Source of the DNA: Nymphaea colorata
Taxonomy: Eukaryota; Streptophyta; Magnoliopsida; Nymphaeales; Nymphaeaceae
Direction: 5' to 3'
Assembly (NCBI RefSeq): GCF_008831285.2
Contig: NC_045143.1
Span: 4,473,503 to 4,537,502 of the forward strand
DNA length: 64,000 nucleotides
Part shown: positions 1 through 13,645 of the stretch, one piece after another
Position numbering within the stretch: the stretch's first letter is position 1
How the letters are laid out: the number at the start of each line of letters is the position of its first letter
Notes under the pieces: model-generated
Told to the model about the DNA's origin: nothing
Seen by the model: the letters and a program-made list of their open reading frames with translations, nothing else
Databases searched by the model: none
Program-made: the position numbers and the translations under genes

Positions 1-3000
1 GTCCCAAGAAGAATGGTATACGTGGAAAATCATGCTTTGCAAGACGCAAATAATCAAAGGCAGAAGAAAGAGCTTCGTCTCAAACAGGAGATAAAATTTA
101 CCTCATTAGGATCACGTTTTAGGGGTTACATTAGCAGCCAATCAGTGCACGTTAGACTGTATATAGTCTAATAAAGGTGCAAAATCAAGTTTATTAATGG
201 CAATAATCTATTGACTTGCTGAAAAAATTTCATGTGCATCGTCAATAAACAAATAGTCATTTTTCTTGATAATAAGCAAATAACAAAGTGACCATGTGAT
301 GTGGCCATCCTGAAAACTCATTTTTCACTCAACTATGTAAACGCTGTTTTTAACGCACCCAAACACGCCGCAAATGGCGTTGTGAAGGCAAAACATCGTT
401 TTGCCTTCAAAACGCCATTTCCAATTAAAAAAAGAACAGGTAAGAGGATGTTTCCAGTTTTAAACGGTCCATTTTCATAGCTAAATGAAATAAACAATAA
501 ACAACAAACAACAAACATCTAAACAAAATTTCAAAACCACAACAGGCGCCCAGACAAGCATGCAATCAGTCATCTATGTGTTGCTACATGTTTGGATTCA
601 CATGAAAAATATATCAAATTCTGCATTTGCAAACAAGCTAAATTATCGGTTAGAAATGAATCAGTTTATACAATCAGCGATCTGCACAGCAAGAGAGACC
701 CATGGTGAAGCTGTGTGATGCAGAGGCAGCAGTAAGAGCTGAGAGAGGCAGCAGCAAAACAGGAATCAAATATTCAAACCATACAATCGGCAACACACAC
801 ACACACACAGAGGCCATGGCAGGGTCGCCTGCCCACATCTCGATAAAGATTGAAAGAGGGCACGGCGGTTGCTGGCCGGTCCCGCCCTTAATCTCCACAC
901 ACAGAGACAGAGAAGGGGATGCCCGATAAACTTACACAAATGATGTCGATGCTGAGCCAGACGCCGGATGGCCGGGATTGAGTCACCAACGGCTTAACTG
1001 GCAGGCCAAGCAACCAGCAAAGAGCAAACCTCCAATCCGTGAAAGTGGAAAATAGAATGGAGAAAAATAAAATGAAAAAAACTGGCGAAGAAAGAACAGG
1101 AACACTCGAAGAGAGAGAGAGAGACGCACAGGCAAACCAGTCGCTGATAATCTTCTGGACTGCAGCGATGCTGCTTCTGTGCTTCACCACGGTCCGCGCA
1201 GGTCGCTGCAACAACCGACGGGCAACGGGCAACGGGCAACGAGCGGACGAACCGATGGTCGACGAAGGAGGGTTTTTCACTTCTTCTTCCTGGAGCGGCT
1301 GCGGAGCAGTGGAGACTGGACTTGGAGTTGGAAGCTTGGAGTGACCGGCGACCGGCGAGTGGGCGATGGGCGCCTCCTGCCTCCTGGAGTCTGGAGACGA
1401 ACGGAACGGCAGAACGAGGGTGGTCGGTATCGATCCTGGTCGCGTCGCGTGGGACATTTCATATATCCGAGACCCGGATGTTCAGGTTTTGCCATTCATT
1501 CTGATTTCTGGGCGGCCCAGGCAGGTCTCCTCGTCTTGCCGACGTGCCTTCGCCCCTCAGAATTACTGTGCGTACAAATTATATTTTAATCTCCATTTCC
1601 ACAGTCAACGTTTCTATTGAGGATAAACTATTTATACAGTTAAAGATGTTAATATGAACATTTTTTCAAAAAAAATTGGATATAAAAAAACTAATATCTG
1701 ATTAAAAAATTAAATCTGATATATATAAATATCCTATTAGATTCATATCATATTTAGTTTTAAATAAATGTTCTATAATAATGTTATTTTACATTTTGAA
1801 AATTCAAAATTCCGATTTAGATTCAGCCATGAATGTAAAAATCGGATTCACAATGTGACATTTGATTTTGACTCCAGTTTGGTTAGGATTTTTCTTTCTT
1901 CGCACTTATTCTTAATATAAGTATATTCGAAAAGAGTGGATACATTTAAGAGTATACTTGGCTTGAATTCATCCTAACTATAGTCACTTGATGCTGACAA
2001 CTGTGTTTTTACAAAGGATCCGAAAGACATGCATGCAGGGGCGGAGGGAGGGGGGGGGGTCGCCCGGGCCATGGCCCGGGTGAGCCAAAAAAAAAAAAAA
2101 TTATATGTAAAAAATCAATTTTTTTTAGTTTGGCCCGACCCGTCGCTCCTCTTGGCCCGACCCACGAATGGTTTGGCCCGTCCCTAAAAAAAAATCCTAG
2201 CTCCGCCCCTGCGTGCATGGCCTTGCCTAGTAGGGATGTAATTGGGTCGATTAGGTCCATTCTCTCAAATAGTTAAAAGCAAAAAAGGATCCGATTACTT
2301 GTAAATTTGTCTAAATTTGTCTCACAGGTATCCTAATCTGGATTCAAGTCCAAAGTCTATGAAGATTGGACCTGATTACACATGAAGATCAGATCTTACT
2401 CTTGTTTGATCCAGATTCAGTTTCAAAGGTTCAAAGTGGGGGACCAAGTTCCACTTCAATTCGAAAATGTCAAATTAAGTAAGGTGTGGCAAATAGTGTA
2501 ATAGATCTGTTCATAAGATGAGATGATGAAGAGAAATGATAACCTCAAATACCACTTAGAATCCTTATGCCTGCGATATATCTATGCTTGCGTAGTCTTT
2601 AGAGGAGGGATTTGAGTCATTAAACTCTACTTTCATTATTACAGTGAAAGCTACCCAACTCGTTATTCTCAAGGGGGTTGGTGCAATGGTTGGAGCAATG
2701 ATTAATAGGCAGGCATAGTGGGGATGTCATCCCTAGTCATCGACAATGGCCATGAACCCTGAGAGATTGGGGGTGGGGCTTCATGAGGTGGCGAGATTTC
2801 CTCCCACTCACTGGAAAACTACCCAATTCACTAAGGTTCAACTTCGACTTGTTCGAAACACAGATCGATATGGCAGCAATACTGCTGTTTAGAGCAGTCA
2901 CAAAAATAAAAAGTTCAATTTTATTGCTCAAAAAACAAAACAATTTGTTAGAAAACAAGTACTTTGGTACTAATTTATTACATACATAACATAATAGAAT

Positions 3001-4779
3001 AAGTATATATACATTATTATTACAATTTAGTTATTAATGTATATAACATACTTGAATAATTGTATTGTATAGAAAAATATCATAACAACATATATTATAT
3101 AAGTAATTTAGTAATATAACATTGGCTCGAGCGTGAGTTTGAGCCGCACCCGACTCGACGACAATAAAATAGAAGAGTCCGGGTGACTTAATTCGTGATC
3201 AACTGTCTATACAAACATGTTTCAAATCCCTTTATATTGAAAAATCGTGGATCTTGGATCCAAAAGGAAAGTGGGCCTCCCACACGGTTTTTATATCCAT
3301 AGAGATCCCAGATCGTGATCAACGATGGCTTTGCCCGCTGTAATTTGTCATTGTTTCATATAATCTTACAATCTAGTGATGTTTTTGAAACGGAAAATTG
3401 AACGGGATCTGGATCCAAATTGCACTTCCTTATCTAGATCAAGGCGACCTAGTTTCGCTTAGTCGATTCAAAATTTTTAAAAGGGAAAGATTTTTAAGGT
3501 GAGCGTAGGTGCGGCATGAATGTGCATTAATTAGTGTCGGTCCCCATATGGACCTAACCCGTGGGAGGTTCATCAATGAACTTATTCATTTTTAAAATGA
3601 AGAACTAATTTTTATTTATTTACAATGACAAAAATTTCAAAACACAACTAAAAAAAAAAAGTTGATAATAAGAAGAAACACATATAGCTTTTAGACATGC
3701 ATGAAAACAGCGGTTATACCATTAATTGAAATGATCAAATGGCCAATATAAGCAAATGACATGGTCAGTTTATAGATTAGCAGCTATTTCAACATTATTA
3801 TCAACAAATTCACCTGAACAAAACTTGATTAGTCAGACATTCCACCTCCTAAGATCCCTCCTATAAATTGCCAGAGTTCATAGACACGGAACTTCTAGTT
3901 GCTTTACCCAAAGAAACATGAAATTGTGCATGATATAGCCTTATAGGTGTGATCTTAATATTGATTCAGTAGTAAAGATATGTCATATTAGCGCTTTTCA
4001 TTTTTAGACATCTTTCTTAAGCGATCAAAAAAATCTATGGCACAAAGAACCCCTGGTAAAAGACCAAGATTTATAAAATTAGTTTGAATCATTTACTTGT
4101 TGCTTAAGCAGGTTTTTCCAAATGTCGTGCTTACTCATAACCTACATTGTCATTGAACTTATACTATATGTATGTAGAGAGAGAATTAAATCTGGTGGCA
4201 GATTCATGACCACCCATTTTGTAGTGTTTTATAAATATGTTCGGGACTTTGAAGTAGATTTACGAAACACTTATAAAGTGTTACAACTACTAAATGACCC
4301 CTTAGATATTCTATACTCGCCTTAAAGTATCTATTAATCACAAGATCAAGTGACAACTAATTCATAAGTTTAGAGGTGACTGTTAAGCAGCATGAAAAGT
4401 AAGGGTAATGAAAAGGCAGAAAAAAATAAAAAAGCTTAGCCATCTAAGTTAGTGGAATTGTTTTTATGTTCGTTAACTAAATCGTGCTAAGACGAAAAGT
4501 AAAAGCGGATTCTTTGAAGATTTTCACAACCAAAAGCAAGGCAATTTCCATCGTGGTTTCTATATTTCCTGTTGCAGGCACGAATTGAGAAAAGATGTAG
4601 GTAGTGTTTTCAAAAAATTAAAGATTGAGGCTCCTGTAGGTAAATAACTAATGAGTCTCACACTTTTTGGGGGTAAAGTGCCGGAAGACATCGCGATTTA
4701 TTCGGCGCTTGTCATTTATTCCTGGGACCGGTTTAACGGGTCACAGACTGAGAGAGAGAGAGAGGGGGAGAAAGAGAGA
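1..4779. other. Intergenic region upstream of the prolyl 4-hydroxylase
   Basis: No coding region could be supported here. The stretch at about 950-1500 is GC-rich compared with its surroundings and has overlapping open frames on both strands of low-complexity Ser/Pro/Arg-rich composition. It resembles the GC-rich 5' flanks of the HY5 and cellulose synthase genes in this window and could be the promoter or 5' UTR of a gene lying off the left edge, but no protein similarity was recognised. About 1690-1860 is AT-rich and similar to the repeat at 40742-41142. The rest holds nothing recognised apart from the MITE at 2036-2211. Confidence 0.5.
2036..2211. mobile_element. Non-autonomous hAT-type MITE (176 bp)
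   Basis: The element starts CAGGGGCGGAG and ends with the inverted copy CTCCGCCCCTG. It is flanked by 8-bp direct repeats, CATGCATG on the left and CGTGCATG on the right, with one mismatch. An 8-bp target duplication and a terminal repeat opening CAGGG are typical of hAT transposons. The interior is short, GC-rich at the ends, with A and T runs in the middle and several GGCCCG words, and encodes nothing. A similar end (GCAGGGGCGGAG) occurs in the polygalacturonase intron near 43641, so the family is probably present in several copies. Confidence 0.8.
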
Positions 4780-7700
4780 ATGGCATGGAGTCTCATTCTT
4801 CCTGTTTTCCTGGCGTTACCTTTCTTGCTTTCCCATTCCTCTGCTCTTGATCTTCCCCGAGTCCGTGAAGAGAGGTACTTTTTTCCCTTTAACCCCATTT
4901 GACGATTTCCATTTGTCGTTGGTTTTGATTTTGTTCTAGATGCTTCTGATCTTTTATACGATGTTACATGTTAGAACTGCAATTTGAGGATCCCTTGTGG
5001 TTCTTGATACGAGTGCGAGTAAATTGCGTGATGGATGTTATGTTTCTGCACCTTGATCTTGACCCATGTACTAAAACTTAGTTTTCCGGCGTTTTTATAC
5101 GATGAAGCATCTGTAGTGCCCCAGAGTTGTGGGGCGTTCGCTAGGATGTTCTCACATTAATATGTGGTTTTATCTCCATGAGGTTGCGGTCAATTGTTAT
5201 AGAATTGGAGGAAAGAATGCTCATGTTGATTGCGGTTGCGGTCAATTGTTATAGAATTGGAGGAAAGAATGCTCATGTTGATTGCGGTTGCGGTCAATTG
5301 TTATAGAATTGGAGGAAAGAATGCTCATGTTGATTGCGGTATTTTGTGATGCAGTTACAATGTTAAATTGAGGACGACTAAGTCAGCTGACACGGGATCC
5401 ATCATACAACTTGTTCGATCCGATAGGTTCGATCCCTCACGCGTCACTCAACTGTCGTGGCGACCAAGGTTCGCTCTGTTTGAGTTCTATACTATTTCCT
5501 TGTTGGGACTTTGTGATTTTTTGATGCATATGTAACTTTGAGCTTCGCAATACGATGGTTGCTTTGCTATTCAAGTTTTCATTATAATTGGCGATCGAAT
5601 TGTGGTTGTGGAGGCTGACTATCAGAGCTTCTCCAACTTGGATGACACGTAGACTTATCTTGAAGATGAGCTTCTTAGGACGACTTTTCATACAGTAGAC
5701 GTAGCATCCGAATGTCTGATCACTGATAGATTGGAGAGGCGTTCATATTCAAAGCAGATTTTACTTTTCATGTCAATAGGTAATGAAAAATGAAAATGTG
5801 AGGCGCTACATTTCTTCAGCTTTTAAGCTTGGCTGTTCGATATTCGTCATATGTGTCATTGATAATTGGAACTTAGGTCAAATGTTATCTTCAACAGATA
5901 GAACCTGGATTAGTAGGGGTAGGGAAGCACTTTCTAACTTCAAGCGGGAACAGCTAGAGGGAATTGGAAGCGCTGCATATATAGTCTTGGTTCCAATTGA
6001 TGGAATAATACAGACAACAAGATGGTTAAAGAAGGATGATTTTACACGATGTTGAAATTTTACAAGAATGATCCTATTCTCATGTAATATATGGAGCTTT
6101 AAACCAATACTACCACTTTGATGGTTGCATGATGTCTATCAGCCATTCACAGGACTTGGAATGTTTCTCATTTCCGATTTGTTCAGGTTTATCCTTGCAG
6201 AGCCATACTCTTTTGATAGTTTACTAGCTTCACATGACTGTAGGTTTGATTTTTCTTCTACCAATCTTCAAAAATAACTTGTTCCTCAAATTAAACATAT
6301 CTCTGATTTGCTTCTTCCAGGAATCTAAGCATCTTTATATAATCATCAACAGTCTCAATCAGGTTTCTGGTTCTATTTACTAGAAGTTGTTGCATTCTAG
6401 GCATCAAAATATCCTCCAGCCAACAAGAATGATCCTCCCATAAGTTTAACTCCAAGAAATGAAGACTTCTTTTGGTTTTGCATTTTAGTCTTTTCTTCTC
6501 CACTCCATGATATAAAAGGGTTGGCTTTTTATGTTGGAAAAACTTCTCCAACCAATTTTGATCTTGAAAATAGGGAGTGCAAAATTAGATAACCTGAACA
6601 TCTTCATATGAAAAGGACAAAATGTTGTCATGAAGATCAAGTTAGTGTTTCACCATTCAGCACAAAGTTGGGAATTAGCTCCAGCAATCAACCTTCTTTT
6701 TTTTTTTTTGGTTTAAGTACCAACTACCAACAAGTTTCTTTTATGCTTATATTGCTACATACCAATGGTCAAATACTAAACCTCTTCATTTTAGAACTTG
6801 CTACGATGAGGTGAGGGAACAACTGAGATATTTGTAACCTGCTCAATAAATTGCGGCTTTAATGATGAGACAATCAATGGCATAGTGAAAGAAACAACGT
6901 AAACAAAAAGAAGAAAGTCAAAAAGGGGAAAAAAATGTAGATAGGTGATAAGATAGGGCTTTGCAGTCAAAATCCCAACTAGCCTGCTAACTGGTCTATT
7001 GAGTCAGCTCCAACTGACGTGTGTGTTCAAAGCAGTGATTAGTTGGTCCAAATAGTTAATTAGTCAGCTTAATTGTTGGTCAGCCAATCAATCACGGGCC
7101 TATAGCTGTCCCAACTAGTCATTTTAGGGTCTTGCCTGACTTGTGCAAAACTTCCTAACAACTATGGATGCAGGTTCAAAGTGTGGAGAAGATGGTTAAC
7201 TAAAAGAAGCTTTGAAGGGGTTCATGGAAAAAGTACAAGTAACTTCAGCATTTTACATCTTGTGCCTTAACATATTTTTGCCTGATATCCCATGGTAGAG
7301 TTTAAAGAGGATAACAGAGACTCCTATAACTAAATAATATCTCATGGTTTCTAGTGCCTGTATTTTTAGCATTGACTAGTTTGCCTGATTATGCTACGTG
7401 CATAAGTTACAGCCCATGATTAAATTAGTTAGCTGAGAGAAGTAAATAAAGTATTTCCAAATCTTCCTACACGTCGAATGACAAAGGCATATTGACATAA
7501 GTTGCTTTGTCTACTTGAAAAATGTTCAACCACAGAAGTCACTATACAGTGGACTTTTGAGTAAAAAGAATGGTACCATCAAAGATAGTTTTATCAGACA
7601 GTCTTGATTGAGTGACATGAACACGTGATGCATATCATGGAAAAATTGTTCAAGCAGCATACTTTAAAGAGTATGGCTCCATTGCAGAACATGGACTTTT

Positions 7701-8639
7701 GGGAGAACATATTCTTTCACATTTATCATTTATTTGTAAGACTAGCAGCCAAGTATATGTCGGCAGACATGCAGGAATGGTGCTCATTCTGTGGTCATAT
7801 GTATTTTCTTCCTTGAATAGGCATCTATTCCTGACAGTAATGGATGAAATGAAATCTAAGCCAATGAGCACTGATTTTAGAAATGGCAAAGTGATATTAT
7901 TGCTTGCAAGGTCTATGATATGTTCATTTTTGAAGCCACATTTGCAACTGGATGAAGGATAAAGAACACGAAGAAGAAGAGAGAGAGTTACTTATGCAGT
8001 CATAGGCTTATAGCAATGACAATCTGATAATGGAATCTAAGCGTTCCTGATGAGGCTGAAAGGTGAATGCAAGGGAAGTTAACAGCACAGGAAGATTGAG
8101 AAAGAGAGACTGGTAATTTTTTTTTTCTTTTCAGGCCAGCTTTATGTGAGGTGATTGTGTGAAATGTATCACCAAGATTAGGTGGTTATATGGTTATAGG
8201 AAGTATTCCAGGGCTTAAGTATGCTTTTCATGGTTGTCATACATCTATTGCCTTTTTGGAGGTGTTATCTGCGTTCAAGGAAGTCACTTGGTGCACATAA
8301 ATTTAAAGCATCTTAAACAAGTAAACAAAATCAATGACACCATGCACACTACAATATCTTTGATTTGTATGTTAATAACTTATATTAGGTTAGCTAGCTT
8401 CGTCAACATGCAAAGGGAAGATTTTATGTTCTGAGCAACTGATCTCAGTTTATGTCGCTCATCTGGATTGGGAAAAAGGAAAATTCCTTTCCTGAAATGT
8501 ACAGGCACAACTTTCAAAAGCCATTTATTATTTTGTTTTCCTCAAATTCATTTTTTTTATTTGGATGCAGGGCTTTCCTGTATAGTGGTTTTCTCTCTGA
8601 CGAGGAATGCGACCATCTTATGGCATTGGTAATGCCTCC

Positions 8640-8670
<31 letters not shown>

Positions 8671-10184
8671 CTTCTTCTTGCTTTTGGAGCAACATAGGCA
8701 TTGTTTCTTTCCTCTTATTTTCTTGAATATATTTAGGCAAGGGACCATCTTCAGAAATCTATGGTGGCTGACAACGAGTCAGGAAAGAGCATCATGAGTA
8801 ACATCCGCACTAGTTCGGGAATGTTTTTGAGTAAAGGGCAGGTGAGAAGGATGTTTAGTGTCTACAGGCCTGATTATGCTCTATGGCCCTGAATTGGAAG
8901 TTTGCATGCTGATTTGCTTGGATGTCAATGTCTTTTCTTTCTTGGGAAATGATGACTTTTGACTATTGTTCCTGTGGCATCCTTCAACCTTTCTGTTGGT
9001 CCTGCTGCTATGTGATATTTGTCAAATCTCTGCGGTCTGGAGCAGACCTCTCTTGGAACTTGTATGTTGTCTCTGTGTCCTTTATGCTACCTGTGTCTGA
9101 ATCAGAGACCATTCTTCTGTGACCACTGCGATACTGAACTTTGTTTCTCCAGAGTTGCCTCCTATAATTGCTAGAATGCACAGAAAGAACATTTAGGCCC
9201 CTGACTTTCTAGACCTTGGCTAATAAAGTGGACGCAACTTCAATGTTGCAGCTCGTATGTTGCATGTACATGATATCCTTCATTCTAGTTTTTTGTGTTT
9301 CTTTTGATTTTCCTGATGTTTTGGGTCATATATTGATATTTTGACCTGATAAATTGTGTAACGTGATTTAAGGATGAGGTTGTTCAAAGGATTGAGAATA
9401 GAATTGCTGCTTGGACCTTGCTTCCAAAAGGTATTTGCTTGCTCCCGATTGCTTCATTGACTGACTAGGAATTAATGTTTTGACTATGCTTTATCAATCT
9501 GCTGAGATGTTTACTCTTGTTTATGTGCATTATTCAGAAAATGGTGAGGCCATTCAGATACTTCGGTATCAAAATGGAGAGAAGTACTCCCCACATTTTG
9601 ACTACTTTCATGATAAAGCTAATCAAGAGCTTGGCGGTCATCGGGTTGCCACAGTGCTCATGTATTTATCTAATGTCACAAAGGGTGGCGAAACCGTCTT
9701 TCCCAATTCACAGGTGAACCATCTTCTCCAGCTCACAGGTGGTCTAGTATGCATCCTGAGTCCCTGACCCTTCACAAACTCATGCATATTCACTGATTTC
9801 TTGCTGTATCTATAGGACAAGGAGACTCAGATAAAGGACGATTCGTGGTCTGATTGTGCACGAGATGGTCTTGCAGTAAAACCAACAAAAGGCGACGCAT
9901 TGCTCTTTTTCAGCCTCCACCCTGATGCTACCACTGATACAGAGAGCCTTCACGGTAGCTGTCCAGTGATTGAAGGAGAGAAGTGGTCTGCAACAAAATG
10001 GATTCATGTTAGATCCTTCGATCTGTCCTTGAAGAAGCCACAACCATCGAAAGAACATTGCACTGATGAGTCTGAACATTGTCCTCAGTGGGCAGCGATG
10101 GGGGAGTGTGAAAAGAACCCTAGTTACATGATCGGCTCTCCTGACTATTATGGTTCGTGTAGGAGAAGCTGTAAGGTTTGTTAG
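4780..10184 (+). CDS. Prolyl 4-hydroxylase with C-terminal ShKT domain
   Basis: Seven exons: 4780-4874, 5355-5468, 8571-8628, 8737-8841, 9373-9430, 9538-9713 and 9816-10184, all with GT-AG introns and matching phases, giving 324 aa. It is a 2-oxoglutarate/Fe(II)-dependent hydroxylase of the plant P4H family, which makes hydroxyproline on extensin/AGP-type proteins in the ER and Golgi. Residues 1-22 form a hydrophobic signal or anchor segment. The iron triad is His163 and Asp165 (PHFDYFHD) plus His248 (SLHGSCPV), and Lys258 would bind 2-oxoglutarate. Residues 284-324 hold six cysteines in ShKT spacing, ending CRRSCKVC. Length is usual for the ShKT subgroup. Exon 2, encoding FDPSRVTQLSWRPR just before the catalytic domain, is short and was placed by family similarity. 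The start chosen is the first ATG giving a signal peptide; in-frame upstream ATG codons lie in the GA-rich leader. Introns 1 and 2 are about 0.5 and 3.1 kb. Confidence 0.93.
5184..5339 (+). repeat. Three tandem copies of a 52-bp unit in P4H intron 1
   Basis: A 52-bp unit beginning TTGCGGTCAATTG and ending GATTGCGG occurs three times in a row, essentially without mismatches. It lies 15 bp upstream of the splice acceptor of P4H exon 2, which starts at 5355. The identity of the copies points to recent expansion. The unit length is not a multiple of three and no protein role is suggested. Confidence 0.93.
8645..8670 (+). repeat. (CT)n microsatellite in P4H intron 3
   Basis: An uninterrupted CT run begins about 16 bases after the exon 3 splice donor (8628/8629). 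Pyrimidine runs of this type recur across the window. Confidence 0.9.
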
Positions 10185-10517
10185 AAAAGTCATGTTCACT
10201 GATCAACTGTAGTGTACAATCTTTTCCTTAGCTAGTGTTTTTCCGGAGTATTCTGTATCTTTATTACTACTTCAAATCATAATTATTATGAAGGCAGAAG
10301 CGAGTGCAGTCTTGAACAGAATTAGTTTCCTTGCCAATAAATTTTGAGGCATGTCTATTATACAAATCCTGATTATTATTTCAACAGTTTTCACTAAATT
10401 TTGTGATTGGCCTTATACTTCTGTAAAAAATAATATTTCTTGATAACTACCATGTCCCACCACCGCGCCCACCCCAGCCCCGGCCCCTTCAACCCTACTC
10501 TCTCTCTCTCTCTCTCT

Positions 10518-10557
<40 letters not shown>

Positions 10558-12978
10558 CCAAAGTGATTTGTGTCTTTCACTGTGGGAATTTTCATTGAGT
10601 TGTCAGATTTCACAGTTTTCATGTTCTGCAAAAAGTTGTTACCTTGGATGAGCTGGGGCGCTTGTAGAGACGAAAAGAAAAACCTTGTGGACGAGGGTTG
10701 CACGAATGGCCACAGCTTATGCAAAGAGAGGCACGTCTTGGGGAGAGAAAATATGATCGATGCCGCACATAATTGTCCATTTCCCTAATCTTCTAACCAT
10801 GTTATTAAAATTTTTCTAATAAGGCTTCCAACTTGGCGATCTGCAAAAGTACTATAAAAAGTTGAGGCACCTCCTAGCAATCACGTAAAAGCTTCTGCAT
10901 CGGTCTCTCCTATGGAGAACATAGCGGCGTGCCAACGTGCAACCGACTTGTTTGTGTCTGCAGGTGGCCGGCAGGTGTTCTTCCAAAAATTTATACCAAC
11001 ATGCAGCATTGGTAGGGCTTGGATCGTTGATAACAAACTATGTTGATAGTTGATAACAAACTATGTTGTTCTTTCAGCTAAAAAATAACAACTTATGAAG
11101 TTGAAAGGCAGAATTATGGATAAAATGACAGACCGACAATCTAGACATTATTCATAATGTACGGCTTTTTCATATGCAGTATAATACTCTATTTTGAAAA
11201 GTTTAGTCCAATACTATAAGATATCTTTGAAGGCTTATAAAAGGAGTTGTTAAGTGGTTGGTTGTGCTAGTTTTTTTTTTGAATTAGAACCGAAACTGTT
11301 GAAAGGTGGGATAAGATCCATTGAATCATGAGGTGAGCTTAGTGGAAGTAGGTCAGCTCATTTCAGTAGTATTAGAGATACGGTTCAACACTTGTACTTG
11401 AAGTCTCATACATGCGGACATGTATGAGTTGGGTGTGGTTGTAACGCCCACTTTGAAAAGTTCAGTTCCGTATTAAATATTGTGAGAGACTTTCAATGGC
11501 TTATAAAAAAGGTTGTTAAGTGGTTAGTTATTTTGATTGTTAGCTTTTTTTTGGGCTGAAACTAAAACTTAAATGATTGGGAGGCTAGTTGGGATCTGTT
11601 TAACCAGGTGCCCGAGTCCGGTGTGGGAGTGGGTGGGGTCTTTCATTCAGTTCCATGTCTCTAATGTCTTATTTACACCCTAAATTTAAGTGTTTGAAGT
11701 CACCACAGCCTTACTGGAAGTCCACTAAGAGAAATCTTCAGCCCCAACCTGATCTGTTCTTTGGATCGGCCGTCCTCAGACCAAACTTTAGATGGTGTGC
11801 TAGACAAGCCTAAGCCTGGGTTCCTTGAGGTCTCGTTTTGGCTCTTTTCAATCCAATCCTGACCTGTTTACTTGTCAGTTATTTCTCACTTGATTTTTGA
11901 AATCTGAACTCTGATTAGCTCCCTATGCTGGATATAAATGTGATTATTAATCAAATTATTTTAGATCTCTTTAAAAGACCCAACTATTCGGATTTACATT
12001 TGGGCTGCCGATCGGCCAATCCCTAGTCACACATGCTGTCCCCTATATATATATATATAGGAAAGGGAGTGGGGAGCATGGGCACATGGGTGTGGAGTAA
12101 ATTGCTTTTGTCTTTTCATGAGGATGTTGTGACCGTGGAGTACGTCAGAGTCGTGTAATTAAATATTGTTGCAGTGTTTGCATCACATTCAGTAGCAAAT
12201 AGTGATAAAAGCACAGGGGACCTACCATGTCCTAGTCCTCAAAGAGAGAGAGGGAGAGAAAGAGAGATAAAATCCCTCTGTTTTTTAAAGTTGTACCTCA
12301 AAATTACTTTAAAACTTCTCTCGTGGAAATTCTGACCTTACAGTATGCATTACCCAAATGCGGGAATAGTATGAAAATAGTTTCATTATTTCATATTTAA
12401 GGCTTTCAGAAGCTTAATAGATATCTATCCAAATTCCTTGGACTGGATCTCGGCAACATAGGAAAGGAAAGCTGTGGTTATAGAGTTGTCCACAACATTA
12501 TTGCACTCTTATTATCTTCACTGTAGATCACTCCAACTCAAAGGTCGTAAAAAGTAAACTTGGACAAATTGTTCCACCAAAGTTGGGCAAATTTAATTCT
12601 AGCGGTGCATGCATGTGATAAATGGCGTCGGCTTTACCTCATCACTGTCCCAATTAAATCTTAATCTGTTTAGTTTAACTTCAATAATTTGAGGACTATA
12701 GTTTAGAATAACCACAAGCTTTCATTTATATTACCCCCCAAATGTTTTATACAGCACGTCACAACTCTTTAATATACTATCTGATCACATGGTTTTATCC
12801 TCATCATCGAACATGGTAGCCATATTGCATGGTTTAAACAATACCATTTCTATTTACATTTCATAGATAAATTATATAAGCAAATGAAAGAGGAAAAACA
12901 TATTTATTACAAAAGGGGAGGGGAGCAACAAGAGGAAGGCAAGGATTGAATTGGGCACTGCATCTCTTAGGTCCTTGA
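10185..12978. other. Intergenic region between P4H and the dynein light chain gene
   Basis: The first few hundred bases are presumably P4H 3' UTR. A CT run followed by a TA run lies at about 10498-10554. A diverged direct repeat lies at about 11185-11590. A short TA run occurs near 12045 and a GA run near 12245. No further coding region was recognised. Confidence 0.5.
11185..11590. repeat. Two diverged direct repeats about 265 bp apart
   Basis: The segments at about 11190-11300 and 11450-11570 share TTTGAAAAGTT, then GGCTTATAAAA, then GTTGTTAAGTGGTT, then a run of T and a GAAAC word, in the same order and orientation. They are diverged and may be remains of a small terminal-repeat element or an old tandem duplication. 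No coding capacity is present. Confidence 0.55.
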
Positions 12979-13592
12979 TCAGTTGGTAGCTCTCACAACC
13001 CTCGTCTTGAACAACAAGATGAAGACTTGCTCAATGGAGAAATATATGAAGCACCCTCTCGAGTGTGTCACGAAGGATCCGAAACTGCTTCCCACAATGC
13101 AATGCCATGCCGGGCCGTAGATAGTGTCGAACTCCTGCACATAAGAGTCGATCATATGCGGCTTAGTTCATCATTAAAAGAAAATTTACTTCAAAAATGT
13201 AGTCATCAAAAGTTTGTAAGTACAAATTCTTCCTTTTCATATTATTGTTATTAATAGGCAACTCTTTTATGGGGCCCTGATAGTGAATCTCCATTATGGT
13301 ACATGTATATGTATATAATATATATATCCAACAAATGCACATGCGATGGTCCTTAAGGGGGGGACGCTGCATGGCATTGCCAAGTGTGACAGTCAAATTA
13401 GCTGTTCATTCGCTCCACCCAACACCCAATTCATTAATACCTCCCACTCACGCACAGGCCGATCGATACGGTTTCGAAAACTTCATCAGCTGCTTAGTCC
13501 ACTCAGGGTTATTAAAGAATGACGTGCTTAATTTGTCGCAAACCCATCGCACTAGGCCCACCAAGCCTGCTGCTCAGTTTATGCGTCTAAGA

Positions 13593-13645
<53 letters not shown>

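Noticed and set aside
888-1457. 189-codon open frame on the minus strand
   Set aside because: Low-complexity Ser/Pro/Arg composition, overlapping open frames on both strands in a GC-rich patch, and no recognisable domain. Probably a by-product of base composition.
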